Positions 44,942 to 53,938 of a stretch of DNA of 64,000 nucleotides are shown here, in pieces. This DNA comes from Altericroceibacterium xinjiangense. GTDB lineage: Bacteria > Pseudomonadota > Alphaproteobacteria > Sphingomonadales > Sphingomonadaceae. The translations under genes and the position numbers were made by a program. The number at the start of each line of letters is the position of its first letter. The stretch's first letter is position 1. The notes beneath the pieces are model-generated. The model did no database searches and was not told where the DNA came from. It saw only the letters and a program-made list of their open reading frames with translations. Location: assembly GCF_003958635.1 (NCBI RefSeq), contig NZ_RSEK01000006.1:62001-126000 (forward strand), written 5' to 3'.

Positions 44942-47406
44942 CAAAGCCTGCGAACATCCCGGGCGCGACGTACCGCCTCCAGTTCAACCGCGATTTCCCC
45001 TTCGCTCGTGCGGAAGAAATCGTGCCTTATCTCGAAGCGCTCGGCATCAGCCACATCTACGCTTCGCCGATTACCACTGCCCGGTCCGGGTCGACCCATG
45101 GCTACGATGTCACCGACCCGACGCGGGTGAACCCGGAACTGGGCGGGGAAGAAGGCTTGCGCAGTCTGGTCGCCGCGCTGCGCCAGCGCGGCATGGGTCT
45201 GATCATCGACATCGTGCCCAACCACATGGGCGTTGGCGGGGGTGAGAACCCGTGGTGGAACGACGTGCTCCAGCACGGGGAGGCAAGCCGCTACGCCAAC
45301 TTCTTCGATATCGATTGGCGCGAAAAACCGCTGGTGCCGATCCTCGGCTCCCCGCTCGACGACGTCTTGGAAGACGGTGCGGTCACGCTCGACCGCTCTG
45401 GTAAGGAACCGCAGCTGGTGGTTTATGGCGAACACCGCCTGCCGATCCGGCCGGAGGATCACGCCAGCTTGCCTGCCGAGGGTGACGGGACAGCGCTTGC
45501 GGGACTGATCGAGCGGCAAAACTACCGTCTCGGCTGGTGGCGTACCGCGAACGACCAGCTCAACTGGCGGCGCTTCTTCACCGTCAATGAACTGGCTGGC
45601 CTGCGGATCGAGGATCCGGAGGTATTCGAGGCAAGCCACGCGCTTTACTTCCGCCTCTATGGCGAAGGGCTGATCGACGGCTTGCGGATCGACCATGTCG
45701 ACGGGCTGACCGATCCCGCCGCCTACTGCCGCACGTTGCGGCAGCGGATGGACGCGATCGAACGACCGGCCGATACTCCGGCGGGTCCGGCCTACATCGT
45801 GGTCGAAAAGATCCTCGGACCCGAGGAGCGCCTGCCGCGCGACTGGTCGATCGACGGGACGAGCGGGTATGACTTCATGGAGGACATCTCCGGCCTGCTG
45901 CACGACCGAGGCGGGGAAGCTCCGCTGACCGCGTTGTGGGAGGAGTTTTCGGGCCGCACGCTGCCGTTCGAGGAAGAGGAACTGCTTGCCCGGCAGCAGA
46001 TGCTGTCCTGGGCGTTCGAAGGGCAGCTGGCTGGATGCGTGGAGGCCTTCCATGCTCTGGCGCTTTCGGCACCGGAGACGAAGGGCTTTACCCCGGCCAT
46101 GCTGCGCCGGGCAATTTCCCACATGATCTGGGTGTTTCCGGTGTACCGCACTTACGGCACCGGCAAGGCCGCGCCCGATACCGATCGCACGGTGCGGGAA
46201 AAAGTCCGCAAGACTGCGCGCCGCTTTACTCCGCCAGGGGAGACCTTCGTTGCCGATGCCGTACTGACCTGGCTTGCGGGTGAAGGTCGGGGCGACGCCG
46301 CGCTTGCCGCCGAGGCGGTGCGCCGGTTCCAGCAGTTGTCCTCTCCGATTGCCGCCAAGGCGGTGGAGGACACCGCATTCTACCGTTACGGCCGGCTGCT
46401 TTCGCGCAACAACGTCGGGTTCGATCCGGGGCTGTTCGCAATGTCGCCGGAGGCGTTTCACGAACGGTGCCGGGACCGCGCGCGCTATTTCCCCCACTCG
46501 ATGCTCGCCACCGCGACCCACGATCACAAGCGCGGAGAGGATGTCCGCGCCCGGCTGGCGATCCTCAGCGTGGTCCCGGAAATCTGGCGTCAGCGCGTGA
46601 CCCAGTGGGACGGAGCGGCGAACGGAGCCGACTCCGGGGTGGATGCGGCGGATCGTTACATGCTGTACCAGACCTTGTTCGGGGCCTGGCCGGAAGAGTT
46701 GGGTGTCGATGATCGGGAAGGCCTGCGGGACTATGCGGAACGGCTAGCTGCCTGGCAGGAAAAGGCGCTGCGCGAGGCAAAGGTCCGCTCCACATGGGCG
46801 GAACCGGACACTGAGTATGAAACCCGCTGCCGCGACTTCCTGATGGGCTTGTTCGAACCCGGGCACCGCGAGTTCCTGACCCAGGTCACTGCCTTCGTCG
46901 AGCATACCGAAGCCGCGCGGATCGCCAACAGTCTGGCGCAAGCTGCGCTGCGCTGCACGGTCCCGGGGGTTCCGGATACCTACCAGGGTACCGAGATGGT
47001 CGATTTCAGTCTGGTTGATCCCGATAACCGCCGCCCGGTGGACTATGCCTTGCGCGAACAGGCCCTGCGAGACGGCAGCCATCCCAAGCTGCAGCTGATA
47101 CACGATTTGCTGACCCTGCGGCAGAAGCACCCGGACGTGTTCGCGGACGGCACGTACATTCCTGCCGAAATCGCGGGCCCGAGGGCGGACAACGCGCTGG
47201 CCTTCAGCCGGGTAGCGCAGGGTCGGATCCTGCGCTGTGCGGTGACCGTCCACTGCGCGCCGGCGCTGCTTGGTAGCGAAAGCTCGGTGCCGGAGCCGGC
47301 GTGGTGGAGCGACACCTGCATCACTTTTGCCGACGGAGGCGACAATGCCCGGCAGGACGCCGCGACCCTGTTCGCCCAGTCTCCCGTCAGCATCGCGGTG
47401 ACGTGA
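44938..47406 (+). CDS. treY: Malto-oligosyltrehalose synthase
   Basis: This is an 822-residue GH13_26 enzyme that isomerises the terminal alpha-1,4 link of a glucan to the alpha,alpha-1,1 link of trehalose. It shows ATYRLQFNRDFPFARAEEIVPYL, YASPITTARSGSTHGYDV, GLRIDHVDGLTDP, the acid/base region YIVVEKILGPEE, and late motifs ATHDHKRGEDVRARL and CTVPGVPDTYQGTE. It works with TreZ. The stop overlaps the GTG start of the next gene. Confidence 0.96.
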   Translation: MTKPANIPGATYRLQFNRDFPFARAEEIVPYLEALGISHIYASPITTARSGSTHGYDVTDPTRVNPELGGEEGLRSLVAALRQRGMGLIIDIVPNHMGVGGGENPWWNDVLQHGEASRYANFFDIDWREKPLVPILGSPLDDVLEDGAVTLDRSGKEPQLVVYGEHRLPIRPEDHASLPAEGDGTALAGLIERQNYRLGWWRTANDQLNWRRFFTVNELAGLRIEDPEVFEASHALYFRLYGEGLIDGLRIDHVDGLTDPAAYCRTLRQRMDAIERPADTPAGPAYIVVEKILGPEERLPRDWSIDGTSGYDFMEDISGLLHDRGGEAPLTALWEEFSGRTLPFEEEELLARQQMLSWAFEGQLAGCVEAFHALALSAPETKGFTPAMLRRAISHMIWVFPVYRTYGTGKAAPDTDRTVREKVRKTARRFTPPGETFVADAVLTWLAGEGRGDAALAAEAVRRFQQLSSPIAAKAVEDTAFYRYGRLLSRNNVGFDPGLFAMSPEAFHERCRDRARYFPHSMLATATHDHKRGEDVRARLAILSVVPEIWRQRVTQWDGAANGADSGVDAADRYMLYQTLFGAWPEELGVDDREGLRDYAERLAAWQEKALREAKVRSTWAEPDTEYETRCRDFLMGLFEPGHREFLTQVTAFVEHTEAARIANSLAQAALRCTVPGVPDTYQGTEMVDFSLVDPDNRRPVDYALREQALRDGSHPKLQLIHDLLTLRQKHPDVFADGTYIPAEIAGPRADNALAFSRVAQGRILRCAVTVHCAPALLGSESSVPEPAWWSDTCITFADGGDNARQDAATLFAQSPVSIAVT

Positions 47407-48329
47407 ACGATACCTTCCTGCTGGCCAGCGGCCGCTTGCCCGGTGTAAGCGTCGCGCCCGTGAGCCAGCCCATCGACAGAACAGCCACGGCAATCCGCTG
47501 GGCGGATGACCGTGCAGCCTTGCGTGCTGCCTGCGCACCCGAAGTCGGCCTGTGCACCATCGTGGGGATGGAAGGCAGCTTCTCCCGCCGGATGGGCGCG
47601 CAGCTGGCGGTTCATCCTGACGGTTCGGTCACCGGCAGTCTGGCCGATGGTTGTCTGGAACGCCAGCTGGTAACCGAAATCGCCGAGGCACGGGCTGAAG
47701 GCACCCGTCCGGTCAAGCGGTTCGGGCGCAATTCCCCGCTGATCGATTTTCGCCTGCCCTGCGGCAGCGGGCTCGACATTCTGATCGACCCCGAACCGGA
47801 TCGCGCCTTGTGCCGCGATGTGGCCGAGCGACTGGATACCCGTCAACCTGCCGCCCTGCGCCTTCCGGTCGAAGCTCCGTTGCTGCGGGAACGTCGGTTC
47901 ATCCCGGCACTTCGCTTGCAGCTGTTTGGCGAAGGGCCTGAACCGGAAGCGCTGGCTGCGCTGTCGACGGCGACAGGGCTGGAAGCGGAGACTCACACGC
48001 GAGACGTGTCGCTGGGCCAGCGGCCTCAAGGGATCGCAGCGGATCCTTGGACCGCGATCGTGCTGCTGTTCCACGACCACGAGTGGGAGCAAGCCATTTT
48101 GGAATGGGCGCTGGACACCCCGGCATTCTATATCGGCGCGCAAGGCGGGCGGCACACCCGGGAAGAGCGGCTGGCCCGCTTGTCCTCCCACGGGATCGCG
48201 CCCGATCAGCTTTCCCGAATTCTTAGCCCGATCGGGGTAACGCCGCACAGCCGCGAGCCGGCGATGCTGGCGCTTTCCGTCCTCGCCCAGATCGCCGGAG
48301 AATACGAGGCGTTGCACCCCGCCGGGTGA
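47403..48329 (+). CDS. XdhC/CoxI-family protein
   Basis: This is a 308-residue protein of the XdhC/CoxI family, whose members insert or mature the molybdenum cofactor of xanthine dehydrogenase-type enzymes. The N-terminal domain has LCTIVGMEGSFSRRMGAQLAV and GSLADGCLERQLVTEI with the conserved cysteine. The C-terminal Rossmann-like domain ends TPAFYIGAQGGRHTREERLARL and IGVTPHSREPAMLALSVLAQIA. No molybdo-hydroxylase gene is in the window, and it is fused translationally (GTGA) to the end of the trehalose operon, which is unexpected. Start GTG 47403 is the only one that fits. It abuts the convergent yceI-like gene with no gap. Confidence 0.82.
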   Translation: MNDTFLLASGRLPGVSVAPVSQPIDRTATAIRWADDRAALRAACAPEVGLCTIVGMEGSFSRRMGAQLAVHPDGSVTGSLADGCLERQLVTEIAEARAEGTRPVKRFGRNSPLIDFRLPCGSGLDILIDPEPDRALCRDVAERLDTRQPAALRLPVEAPLLRERRFIPALRLQLFGEGPEPEALAALSTATGLEAETHTRDVSLGQRPQGIAADPWTAIVLLFHDHEWEQAILEWALDTPAFYIGAQGGRHTREERLARLSSHGIAPDQLSRILSPIGVTPHSREPAMLALSVLAQIAGEYEALHPAG

Positions 48330-48908
48330 TTACTTCCTCGTCGCTTCGGCCGTGAACTTCAGGTCCACGTCGCGTCCGACCCATTTTGCCCCCGGGTCCG
48401 CCTGCATACCCAGCCCCAGCTGCGTCCGGTCGAACGTCAGCGATCCGTTTGCAACGGCGCGGTTGCCCTCGATTGCGACGGTGAACGGCAGGCTGACCGG
48501 CACATCCTGCCCTTTCAGCGACAAGGTGCCGTCCGCGATATAGTTGCCGGGAGACACCTCCCGGATGGCAGTGCTGGTGAACGTTGCCTGCGGATAGCGT
48601 TCGCTGTTGAACCAGTCTGCTTCCGGCAGTGCGCCGTCCTTCGTCGGATCGCCGGTGGCGGCACTGGCCGTGTCGATCGTCACCGCGACCCGGCTCTGGT
48701 CCAGCGCCTGCGGGTCGAACACGATGTTCGCGTCCCATGTGTCGAACCTGCCGGTGAACGGCGCGCCCGCCTGGGTGCCTTCGAACGTCAGCTGGTTCTG
48801 GCCGGGATCGAGAGTCCAGCCCGGTGCAGCGGCATAGGCGGCGGCGGACACGAGCATCAAGCCGGCAAGGCCGAACCGCGCCGGAGTGAACAGGGAATAG
48901 GATTTCAT
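48330..48908 (-). CDS. YceI-family periplasmic protein
   Basis: This is a 192-residue lipocalin-like YceI protein. A signal peptide (basic start, then LAGLMLVSAAAYA) is followed by the mature domain WTLDPGQNQLTFEGTQAG, GRFDTWDANIVFDPQAL and ADWFNSERYPQATFTS, all typical. YceI proteins bind isoprenoid or other amphiphilic ligands in the periplasm and often respond to stress or base. It is separated by 81 bp from the end of the aromatic operon upstream on the same strand. Confidence 0.9.
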   Translation of the reverse strand: MKSYSLFTPARFGLAGLMLVSAAAYAAAPGWTLDPGQNQLTFEGTQAGAPFTGRFDTWDANIVFDPQALDQSRVAVTIDTASAATGDPTKDGALPEADWFNSERYPQATFTSTAIREVSPGNYIADGTLSLKGQDVPVSLPFTVAIEGNRAVANGSLTFDRTQLGLGMQADPGAKWVGRDVDLKFTAEATRK

Positions 48909-48989
48909 CTTGCGTCCTTCATCGGAATGGATTGGCAGCTTCGCGCACTCACTCAGGTGACGATCGCACCCGGCTTGCGGGCGTCTCTA

Positions 48990-49844
48990 TTACGGACCGT
49001 GCCGCTCAATGAAATCGGCAATCAGCGGGCCCAACGTGTCATGTTCGGTCCCCATCTGACTGACGCTGGACAAGTGGTTGTGCCCCGCCAGCCAGTGCAT
49101 TTCCGGCCAATGCCGTGTGGCTTGCAGCCGCGCTTCGACCACCATTGCCGCTTGGCTCTGGAATTCGGGCGGATCGTACTCGCTGATGCTGAACAGGCAC
49201 GGGATCTGCGTTTCCCCGAGCGCAGGCATGGTCGATTGCTGCGCGAACCGGTTTTCGTCGGTGCCGTAGTAGGCATCGTGCAATTCGCTGCGCCCCGCCG
49301 CCACCACATCGTAGATGCCGGAGATCATCAGCGCCCCGGAGAAATCGCCCGGGGAGGAACGCCGCACCGCCTCGGCCACGTGGGCCGCGCCGGCCGACTG
49401 GCCCATCACGAAGACCCGGTCTGGATCGCCGCCGTGTTCCGCTATGTTCGCCTTCAACCAGCGGACCGCCGACAGCACGTCCTCTCCACCCGCAGGCCAC
49501 TGGTGCGTCGGGGCCAAGCGGTAGGTCATCGTCACGCCGACAAACCCGCTGCGGGCTGCCCACGCGCCGACATTGTTGTAGAACGGGTCGTCCCGCCCGC
49601 CCTTGTCGCCGCGCACGAAGCCGCCGCCGTGGACGAACACCAGCACGGGCGCGTTGTCCGTCCCGGGGCGGAAGACGTCGAGCCGATGCCGTTCATCCGA
49701 GCCGTAGGCGATGTCCCGCAGCACCCGCTCTTCCTCCGGGCGCATTACCAAGGGAGCATAAAGCTCCATCGTTCCGCCCAGCATGTCGGGTGTGAAGGCG
49801 GAGCCCCACAGGGCAATCCGGTCGTAAAGCGACTTGCGGTCCAT
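48990..49844 (-). CDS. Alpha/beta hydrolase, HSL/carboxylesterase type
   Basis: This is a 284-residue esterase-like hydrolase. The oxyanion motif is HGGGF (His73 onward), the nucleophile Ser150 in MGQSAGAAH, an acid candidate is in SISEYDPPEF, and a histidine in WLAGHNHLSS. It belongs to the hormone-sensitive-lipase/kynurenine-formamidase-like group acting on small esters. ATG 49844 overlaps the dehydrogenase stop (TGATG); a longer frame lacks a ribosome site. As last gene of the lignostilbene operon it may hydrolyse an aryl ester or lactone; that is inference from context. Confidence 0.85.
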   Translation of the reverse strand: MDRKSLYDRIALWGSAFTPDMLGGTMELYAPLVMRPEEERVLRDIAYGSDERHRLDVFRPGTDNAPVLVFVHGGGFVRGDKGGRDDPFYNNVGAWAARSGFVGVTMTYRLAPTHQWPAGGEDVLSAVRWLKANIAEHGGDPDRVFVMGQSAGAAHVAEAVRRSSPGDFSGALMISGIYDVVAAGRSELHDAYYGTDENRFAQQSTMPALGETQIPCLFSISEYDPPEFQSQAAMVVEARLQATRHWPEMHWLAGHNHLSSVSQMGTEHDTLGPLIADFIERHGP

Positions 49845-50947
49845 CAGCTTTCCTCCATCACCAGCACCGGCTTGACCACACGGGCCGCCTCGCAATCATC
49901 CCACGCCTGATCGAAATCCTTGAAACTGTAGCGGGCAATCAGCTTTTCCAGCGGGAAGCGGCCTTGACGCCAGAAGTCGATCAGCTTGGGGATGAACAAG
50001 CGGGGATTGGCGCTGCCGCCAAGAATGCCGGTCAGCGTCTTGCCGCCGGCGAGCATGTCCATCATGTCCGGGGTCCATTCCCCGCGCGGACGCGTGACGA
50101 ACCCGGCGACGCCGCGATTGCCCAGAACCTTCAGGCCCTGCGTGAAGACAGCCGCGGACACGGTCGTGTTGAAACTGAAGTCTGCCCCGCCCGGAAGGAT
50201 CCTGCGGATTTCCTCGACCGGATCGTTCGCGCTCGCATCCACCGAATGGGTTGCGCCGAGTTCCAGCGCCAGCTTGCACCGGTCGGCCAGCACGTCGACC
50301 GCGACGATGGTGGTCGCTCCGGCGATCCGCGCGGCCATCACCGCCGCCAGTCCGACGCTGCCCGCGCCGAACACGACCAGGCTTTGCCCCGGGCGGACCT
50401 GCAACCCTTCCATCACCGCACCAGCCCCGGTAATGATCCCGCAGCCCAGCGGAGCGAGGATATCGAGCGGGACGTCGTCCGGCACCGGCACCGCGCCGCG
50501 GGCCTGGGCGATGGCGTAAGTGGCAAAGCTCGACTGGGCGAAGAAGTGGCTGCCGACCGGCTCCCCATCCTGCATCAGCGCGCTGGTCCCGTCCGATCGG
50601 CGGCAGCCGAAGCTGCGCGGCATCGCCTCACGGCAGTAGGTCGGAGTGCCAGCCAGGCATGGGCTGCACTGGCCGCACGATGCCCCCGACAGCACGACCT
50701 TGTCGCCCGGCTTCACGTGGGTCACGGCGCTGCCCACCTTTTCGACCACGCCCGCTCCTTCATGGCCGAGCACGGAAGGCTTGGGCCCGGGCCAGCCAAT
50801 TCCGGCATGGGCATGAAGGTCTGTGTGACAGATGCCGGTGGCGGTAATCCGGACAAGGATCTCATCCTCCCGCGGATCGGCGAGTTCAACCTCCTCCAGC
50901 TTCGGCGCAGGCGATCCGGCGTGGGAAACGGCGGCCGTGATCCTCAT
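49844..50947 (-). CDS. Zinc-dependent alcohol dehydrogenase (aryl-alcohol type)
   Basis: This is a 367-residue MDR dehydrogenase with both zincs: catalytic Cys40 and His62 (GICHTDLHAH, LGHEGAG) and structural Cys91, 94, 97 and 105 (SGASCGQCSPC and YC). NAD-binding is at VVFGAGSVGLAAVMAARIAGA. The layout is that of benzyl/aryl-alcohol dehydrogenases. Its ATG overlaps the SnoaL-like stop (ATGA). In this operon it could oxidise an aromatic alcohol or reduce the aldehydes released by stilbene cleavage; vanillin-type compounds are reasonable substrates but not shown. Confidence 0.9.
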   Translation of the reverse strand: MRITAAVSHAGSPAPKLEEVELADPREDEILVRITATGICHTDLHAHAGIGWPGPKPSVLGHEGAGVVEKVGSAVTHVKPGDKVVLSGASCGQCSPCLAGTPTYCREAMPRSFGCRRSDGTSALMQDGEPVGSHFFAQSSFATYAIAQARGAVPVPDDVPLDILAPLGCGIITGAGAVMEGLQVRPGQSLVVFGAGSVGLAAVMAARIAGATTIVAVDVLADRCKLALELGATHSVDASANDPVEEIRRILPGGADFSFNTTVSAAVFTQGLKVLGNRGVAGFVTRPRGEWTPDMMDMLAGGKTLTGILGGSANPRLFIPKLIDFWRQGRFPLEKLIARYSFKDFDQAWDDCEAARVVKPVLVMEES

Positions 50948-51474
50948 TCCTCGTCCTCCAGCTCATGCCTTGGAGGGCTCATCTTCGGGCGGCCCTGTAT
51001 CCGCACCTCGCCCTTGAACGGCACGTCTTCCAGGGATCGCCAGGCGTTGACGAACAAGCGCTTGAACACCCAGACGCCGTCCTCCTTCACCAGCCGGTCA
51101 TCCCGTGTGCCGATGCCGAAGACGAAGTTGGTCCCGTAATCGACGTTGAACTGCAGAATCTGGAACATGGACCGGACCCGCGCCCCTTCCTGCGTGGGCG
51201 TCATCAGGAAGTGCTGGAACAAGTGCTGTCGGCCCAGCCACCAGTGCTGCCGGTCGTACCACAGCTCCTTCAGGTTCTCGATAATCGCGTCGTGTCCGCG
51301 TACTTCGCCCTGCCACAAGTGATCGAAGCTTCCGTCCTTCGCAAAGGCGGAACGGACCATGTCCTCGTCGGCAAGATCGATGCCCCAGGCGTAGCGGGCG
51401 AAGGTTTCCTCTATGTCGCAGCGGTCCTGCGCCGGCATCCGCGCCGGCACCCCCTCGGGCCAGCATGCGCTCAC
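50944..51474 (-). CDS. SnoaL-like/NTF2-fold protein
   Basis: This is a 176-residue NTF2-fold protein of the SnoaL_4 type, which includes dehydratases, isomerases and ring-hydroxylase beta-like proteins. RCDIEETFARYAWGIDLADEDMVR is the usual start of the fold, with HDAIIENL and a C-terminal VWVFKRLFVNAWRS. GTG 51474 overlaps the dioxygenase stop as GTGA, so it is translated together with it; an internal ATG at residue 12 is an alternative. A small-molecule enzyme acting on a product of the dioxygenase is the natural guess. No catalytic residues could be fixed. Confidence 0.75.
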   Translation of the reverse strand: MSACWPEGVPARMPAQDRCDIEETFARYAWGIDLADEDMVRSAFAKDGSFDHLWQGEVRGHDAIIENLKELWYDRQHWWLGRQHLFQHFLMTPTQEGARVRSMFQILQFNVDYGTNFVFGIGTRDDRLVKEDGVWVFKRLFVNAWRSLEDVPFKGEVRIQGRPKMSPPRHELEDEE

Positions 51475-52919
51475 GCCACGGCCTCCATTTCGTAGCGGCC
51501 GCTCTCGCGCACCTCGTCGGGGACCCAGACCCCGTGGAAGCTGGCCCGTATGCGGACGGGCAAGTGCAGCCGGGCGACCGGGCCCTTTGCAATGTCCAGC
51601 GCGTCGAAGACAGCAATCTCGCTGTGGCCGGCATCCACCCGGTTGAGGATCGAGAGGATCCATCCGTCTCCTTCACGCGAATCCGGCGCACGGGGGACGA
51701 ACTGCGGCTCCTGCGCGACGATTTTCTGGCCGTGCTTCCAGGTTTCCAGCGCACCCGTTTTCACGTTGACGTGGCCGATGGTGGAGGTGTCCGTCCGGGG
51801 ATCGCGGACCAGCACCCAGCCGTGGCTGTAGTCGCGCCCCTGCCAGCGATCATCGGTGCGCGGCATCTCGCACGGGACGGGCATGATGGTCCCCGTCTCA
51901 TAGCCATCGTCGTTGCGCGAAAGGTCGAATGTCATCCGGGTCAGGATCGGCGGAACAGCCGGAAAATCACGCCCGTCCGGGGACTTGAAGAAGGGAAAGC
52001 AGTTTCCGTCGTAGAGGCACACGTCGAGATGGATGGTCGTGCCGTCGGTCACTGCGTTCATCATGTGCCCGGCGCTGGTCGTCGGTCCTTCGAACCAGCG
52101 GATGTCCTCTGCCTTGCCGTAGCGCGGGATCACCGCGACGCGGGTCGGCTTGTCGTCATGCCATTCGTAGAAGGTGCGCCCCTGCTTCAGCCCTTCGACG
52201 TCCGGAGTGCAGAGCGGGAAGAACGGCACGATGATGTGGGTTTCAGTCACTGCGAAGTCGTGCACCACGCCAGCCCATGGCGCCTCGAACCAGACTTCGT
52301 GCTTCTTCCGCCCTTCGGGATCGAAGATGTAGATCGCAAAATCGCGAGTCGCCTCTCCCTTGGCCTGGAAGGAATAGGTGATCAGTTCGCCGGTGACCCA
52401 GTCCACTTTCGGGTGGGCGGAAAGGCTGGCGGCGCTTACTTGTCCGCCCAGATCGGTCTTCTCGATGGTGTCGAGCGTGTCGGGGTCGATCTCGAACGGG
52501 AGATCGTCCTCCTTCAGCACCATCAGCCGTCCCCCGTGCCACAGCATCGAGGTGTTGGCCGTACCGGGGCTGACGCCTTCCGCTTCCGGCGCGGCGGTGT
52601 AGCGGTTGCGATACTGGCCGAACAATCCGCGGCGATGCTGGCGTTGCAGTTCGAAGCGGGGCGTGCGGACCCAGCGGTTTCGGTAGCTGACGTGCCCGTC
52701 CTCGAACCGGAACTGGAACATCATGCCTTCGCCGTCGATGAAGATGTCTTCCCCGTTCATCGGGGGATACTGGCGATCGGCCCCGGCGCGGTACCATGTG
52801 CCGTTCAGCTCTTCAGGTACCTTGCCCTCGATCAGCTCCAGCCCCTCCACGGTGCATTCGGACCGCATCGGCTTGCCCCAGCCTTCGTACAGCGCAATTT
52901 GGGGGAAGGTGACTTCCAT
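51471..52919 (-). CDS. Lignostilbene-type carotenoid cleavage oxygenase
   Basis: This is a 482-residue carotenoid-cleavage-family enzyme with non-haem iron held by four histidines, here His169, His220, His285 and His462, matching positions 167, 218, 282 and 471 of LsdA. The residues that in LsdA contact the 4-hydroxyl of the substrate are also present: Phe60 (equivalent Phe59), Tyr103 (Tyr101) and Lys136 (Lys134). This strongly suggests cleavage of 4-hydroxystilbenes such as lignostilbene into two benzaldehydes (vanillin), rather than carotenoid cleavage. It heads a four-gene operon with overlapping starts. AGGGAGA precedes the ATG. Confidence 0.9.
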   Translation of the reverse strand: MEVTFPQIALYEGWGKPMRSECTVEGLELIEGKVPEELNGTWYRAGADRQYPPMNGEDIFIDGEGMMFQFRFEDGHVSYRNRWVRTPRFELQRQHRRGLFGQYRNRYTAAPEAEGVSPGTANTSMLWHGGRLMVLKEDDLPFEIDPDTLDTIEKTDLGGQVSAASLSAHPKVDWVTGELITYSFQAKGEATRDFAIYIFDPEGRKKHEVWFEAPWAGVVHDFAVTETHIIVPFFPLCTPDVEGLKQGRTFYEWHDDKPTRVAVIPRYGKAEDIRWFEGPTTSAGHMMNAVTDGTTIHLDVCLYDGNCFPFFKSPDGRDFPAVPPILTRMTFDLSRNDDGYETGTIMPVPCEMPRTDDRWQGRDYSHGWVLVRDPRTDTSTIGHVNVKTGALETWKHGQKIVAQEPQFVPRAPDSREGDGWILSILNRVDAGHSEIAVFDALDIAKGPVARLHLPVRIRASFHGVWVPDEVRESGRYEMEAVA

Positions 52920-52986
52920 TGAGACTCTCCCTTGTCTCTACCGTTGTTCGGCGGGCCGCGTCGGCTTTATAGCCGTACCCGACTCA

Positions 52987-53004
52987 TTGTTCTGTTCGAA
53001 ACAA
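52987..53004. promoter_or_regulatory. Dyad TTGTT-N8-AACAA upstream of the lignostilbene operon
   Basis: TTGTT (52987-52991) and AACAA (53000-53004) flank 8 bases that include TTCGA, about 68 bp before the dioxygenase start on the minus strand. It resembles a dimeric-regulator site; no regulator gene is adjacent. Confidence 0.3.
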
Positions 53005-53113
53005 ACTCAACTACCCGCCGGGCAGTGTCAATTACGACCCGCCCTTGCCGCTTCGGGAACTCTCCCGCTAGGGCCGCGGTTCACGCCCAAAGGACCTTGG
53101 ACAGGGAGATTTC

Positions 53114-53938
53114 TTGACCGGCTCGATACATCCTGCGCCGTTTTTCTTCGGAATCCCGCTAATCGCGCGCGAAGCCGCGCGTGACTGGGGCCAGGTGAAC
53201 CGGCTGTTCGACCAGACGTTGCATTCGCTGCTTGCGCAGACGGATGCGGACTTTCGCATCGTGGTTGCGGGCCATGATGCTCCCGCAGGCTGGCAAGCTC
53301 TCGCCGCCAACGATGCCCGGTTCCATTTCCTTGAAGCCGATTGGCCGGTCGCGGAACCCAGCGGTGCCAACGACGATGGCGGAATGAAGAAGTGGCTGAT
53401 CCGGGAGCACGTGCTGGAGCAAGGCGGCGGACTGCTGATGTACTGCGACGCGGATGACCTGGTCGACCGGCGCACCGTGGAGATCAGCCGCAAGTTGATC
53501 GGACCCGGGATCATCGGCGGACTGGTGCAAGACGGTTTCGCGATCGACCATCGCAGCGGCCACGCCCTGCCGCTGCCGCACCCGGATGCATTCGACGGGC
53601 CGTTCCACCGGCTGTGCGGCTCCTCCACCGTGGCGCGGCTGGAACCTGGGCAGCCGGTCCCGCATGACCGGCTCGGCTCTCACCATGAATGGGATGCCCG
53701 GGCCAGAGAAATTGGCGAGACGCTGGCAATGCTGCCGCTCGAGGGCGCTTACCTCGTCAACAGCGGGGAGAACCACTCGGAACATCAGGGGCCGTTTGCG
53801 CTGTGGCGGCGGCGCTTTGCCCGGACCGTCGCGGAACAGGGTCGCCCGCTATCGGCGGAAACACGGTACCGACTGGGAATGGAACAGGCAGAGAGTGCCG
53901 ATGATGCCCCGCTGATAGCCGCAGGGGCAAGCTCGTGA
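53114..53938 (+). CDS. Putative glycosyltransferase (GT-A, rhamnan-synthesis-like)
   Basis: This is a 274-residue protein with a GT-A-like nucleotide-sugar fold: LFDQTLHSLLAQTDADFRIVVAGHD near residue 30 and a DxD-type motif in MYCDADDLVDRR near residue 115. Such proteins are annotated as putative rhamnan synthesis or family-2 transferases. Start is TTG 53114 with GGGAG upstream. The stop overlaps the GTG of the following glycosyltransferase (GTGA), so the two act together, probably in surface polysaccharide or capsule decoration. Sugar and acceptor unknown. Confidence 0.75.
   Translation: MTGSIHPAPFFFGIPLIAREAARDWGQVNRLFDQTLHSLLAQTDADFRIVVAGHDAPAGWQALAANDARFHFLEADWPVAEPSGANDDGGMKKWLIREHVLEQGGGLLMYCDADDLVDRRTVEISRKLIGPGIIGGLVQDGFAIDHRSGHALPLPHPDAFDGPFHRLCGSSTVARLEPGQPVPHDRLGSHHEWDARAREIGETLAMLPLEGAYLVNSGENHSEHQGPFALWRRRFARTVAEQGRPLSAETRYRLGMEQAESADDAPLIAAGASS

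Noticed and set aside
53056-53080. EcfG-like motif GGAAC-N16-CGGT before the first glycosyltransferase.
   Set aside because: One mismatch in the critical -10 element and no stress link; such matches are expected by chance in this GC-rich sequence.
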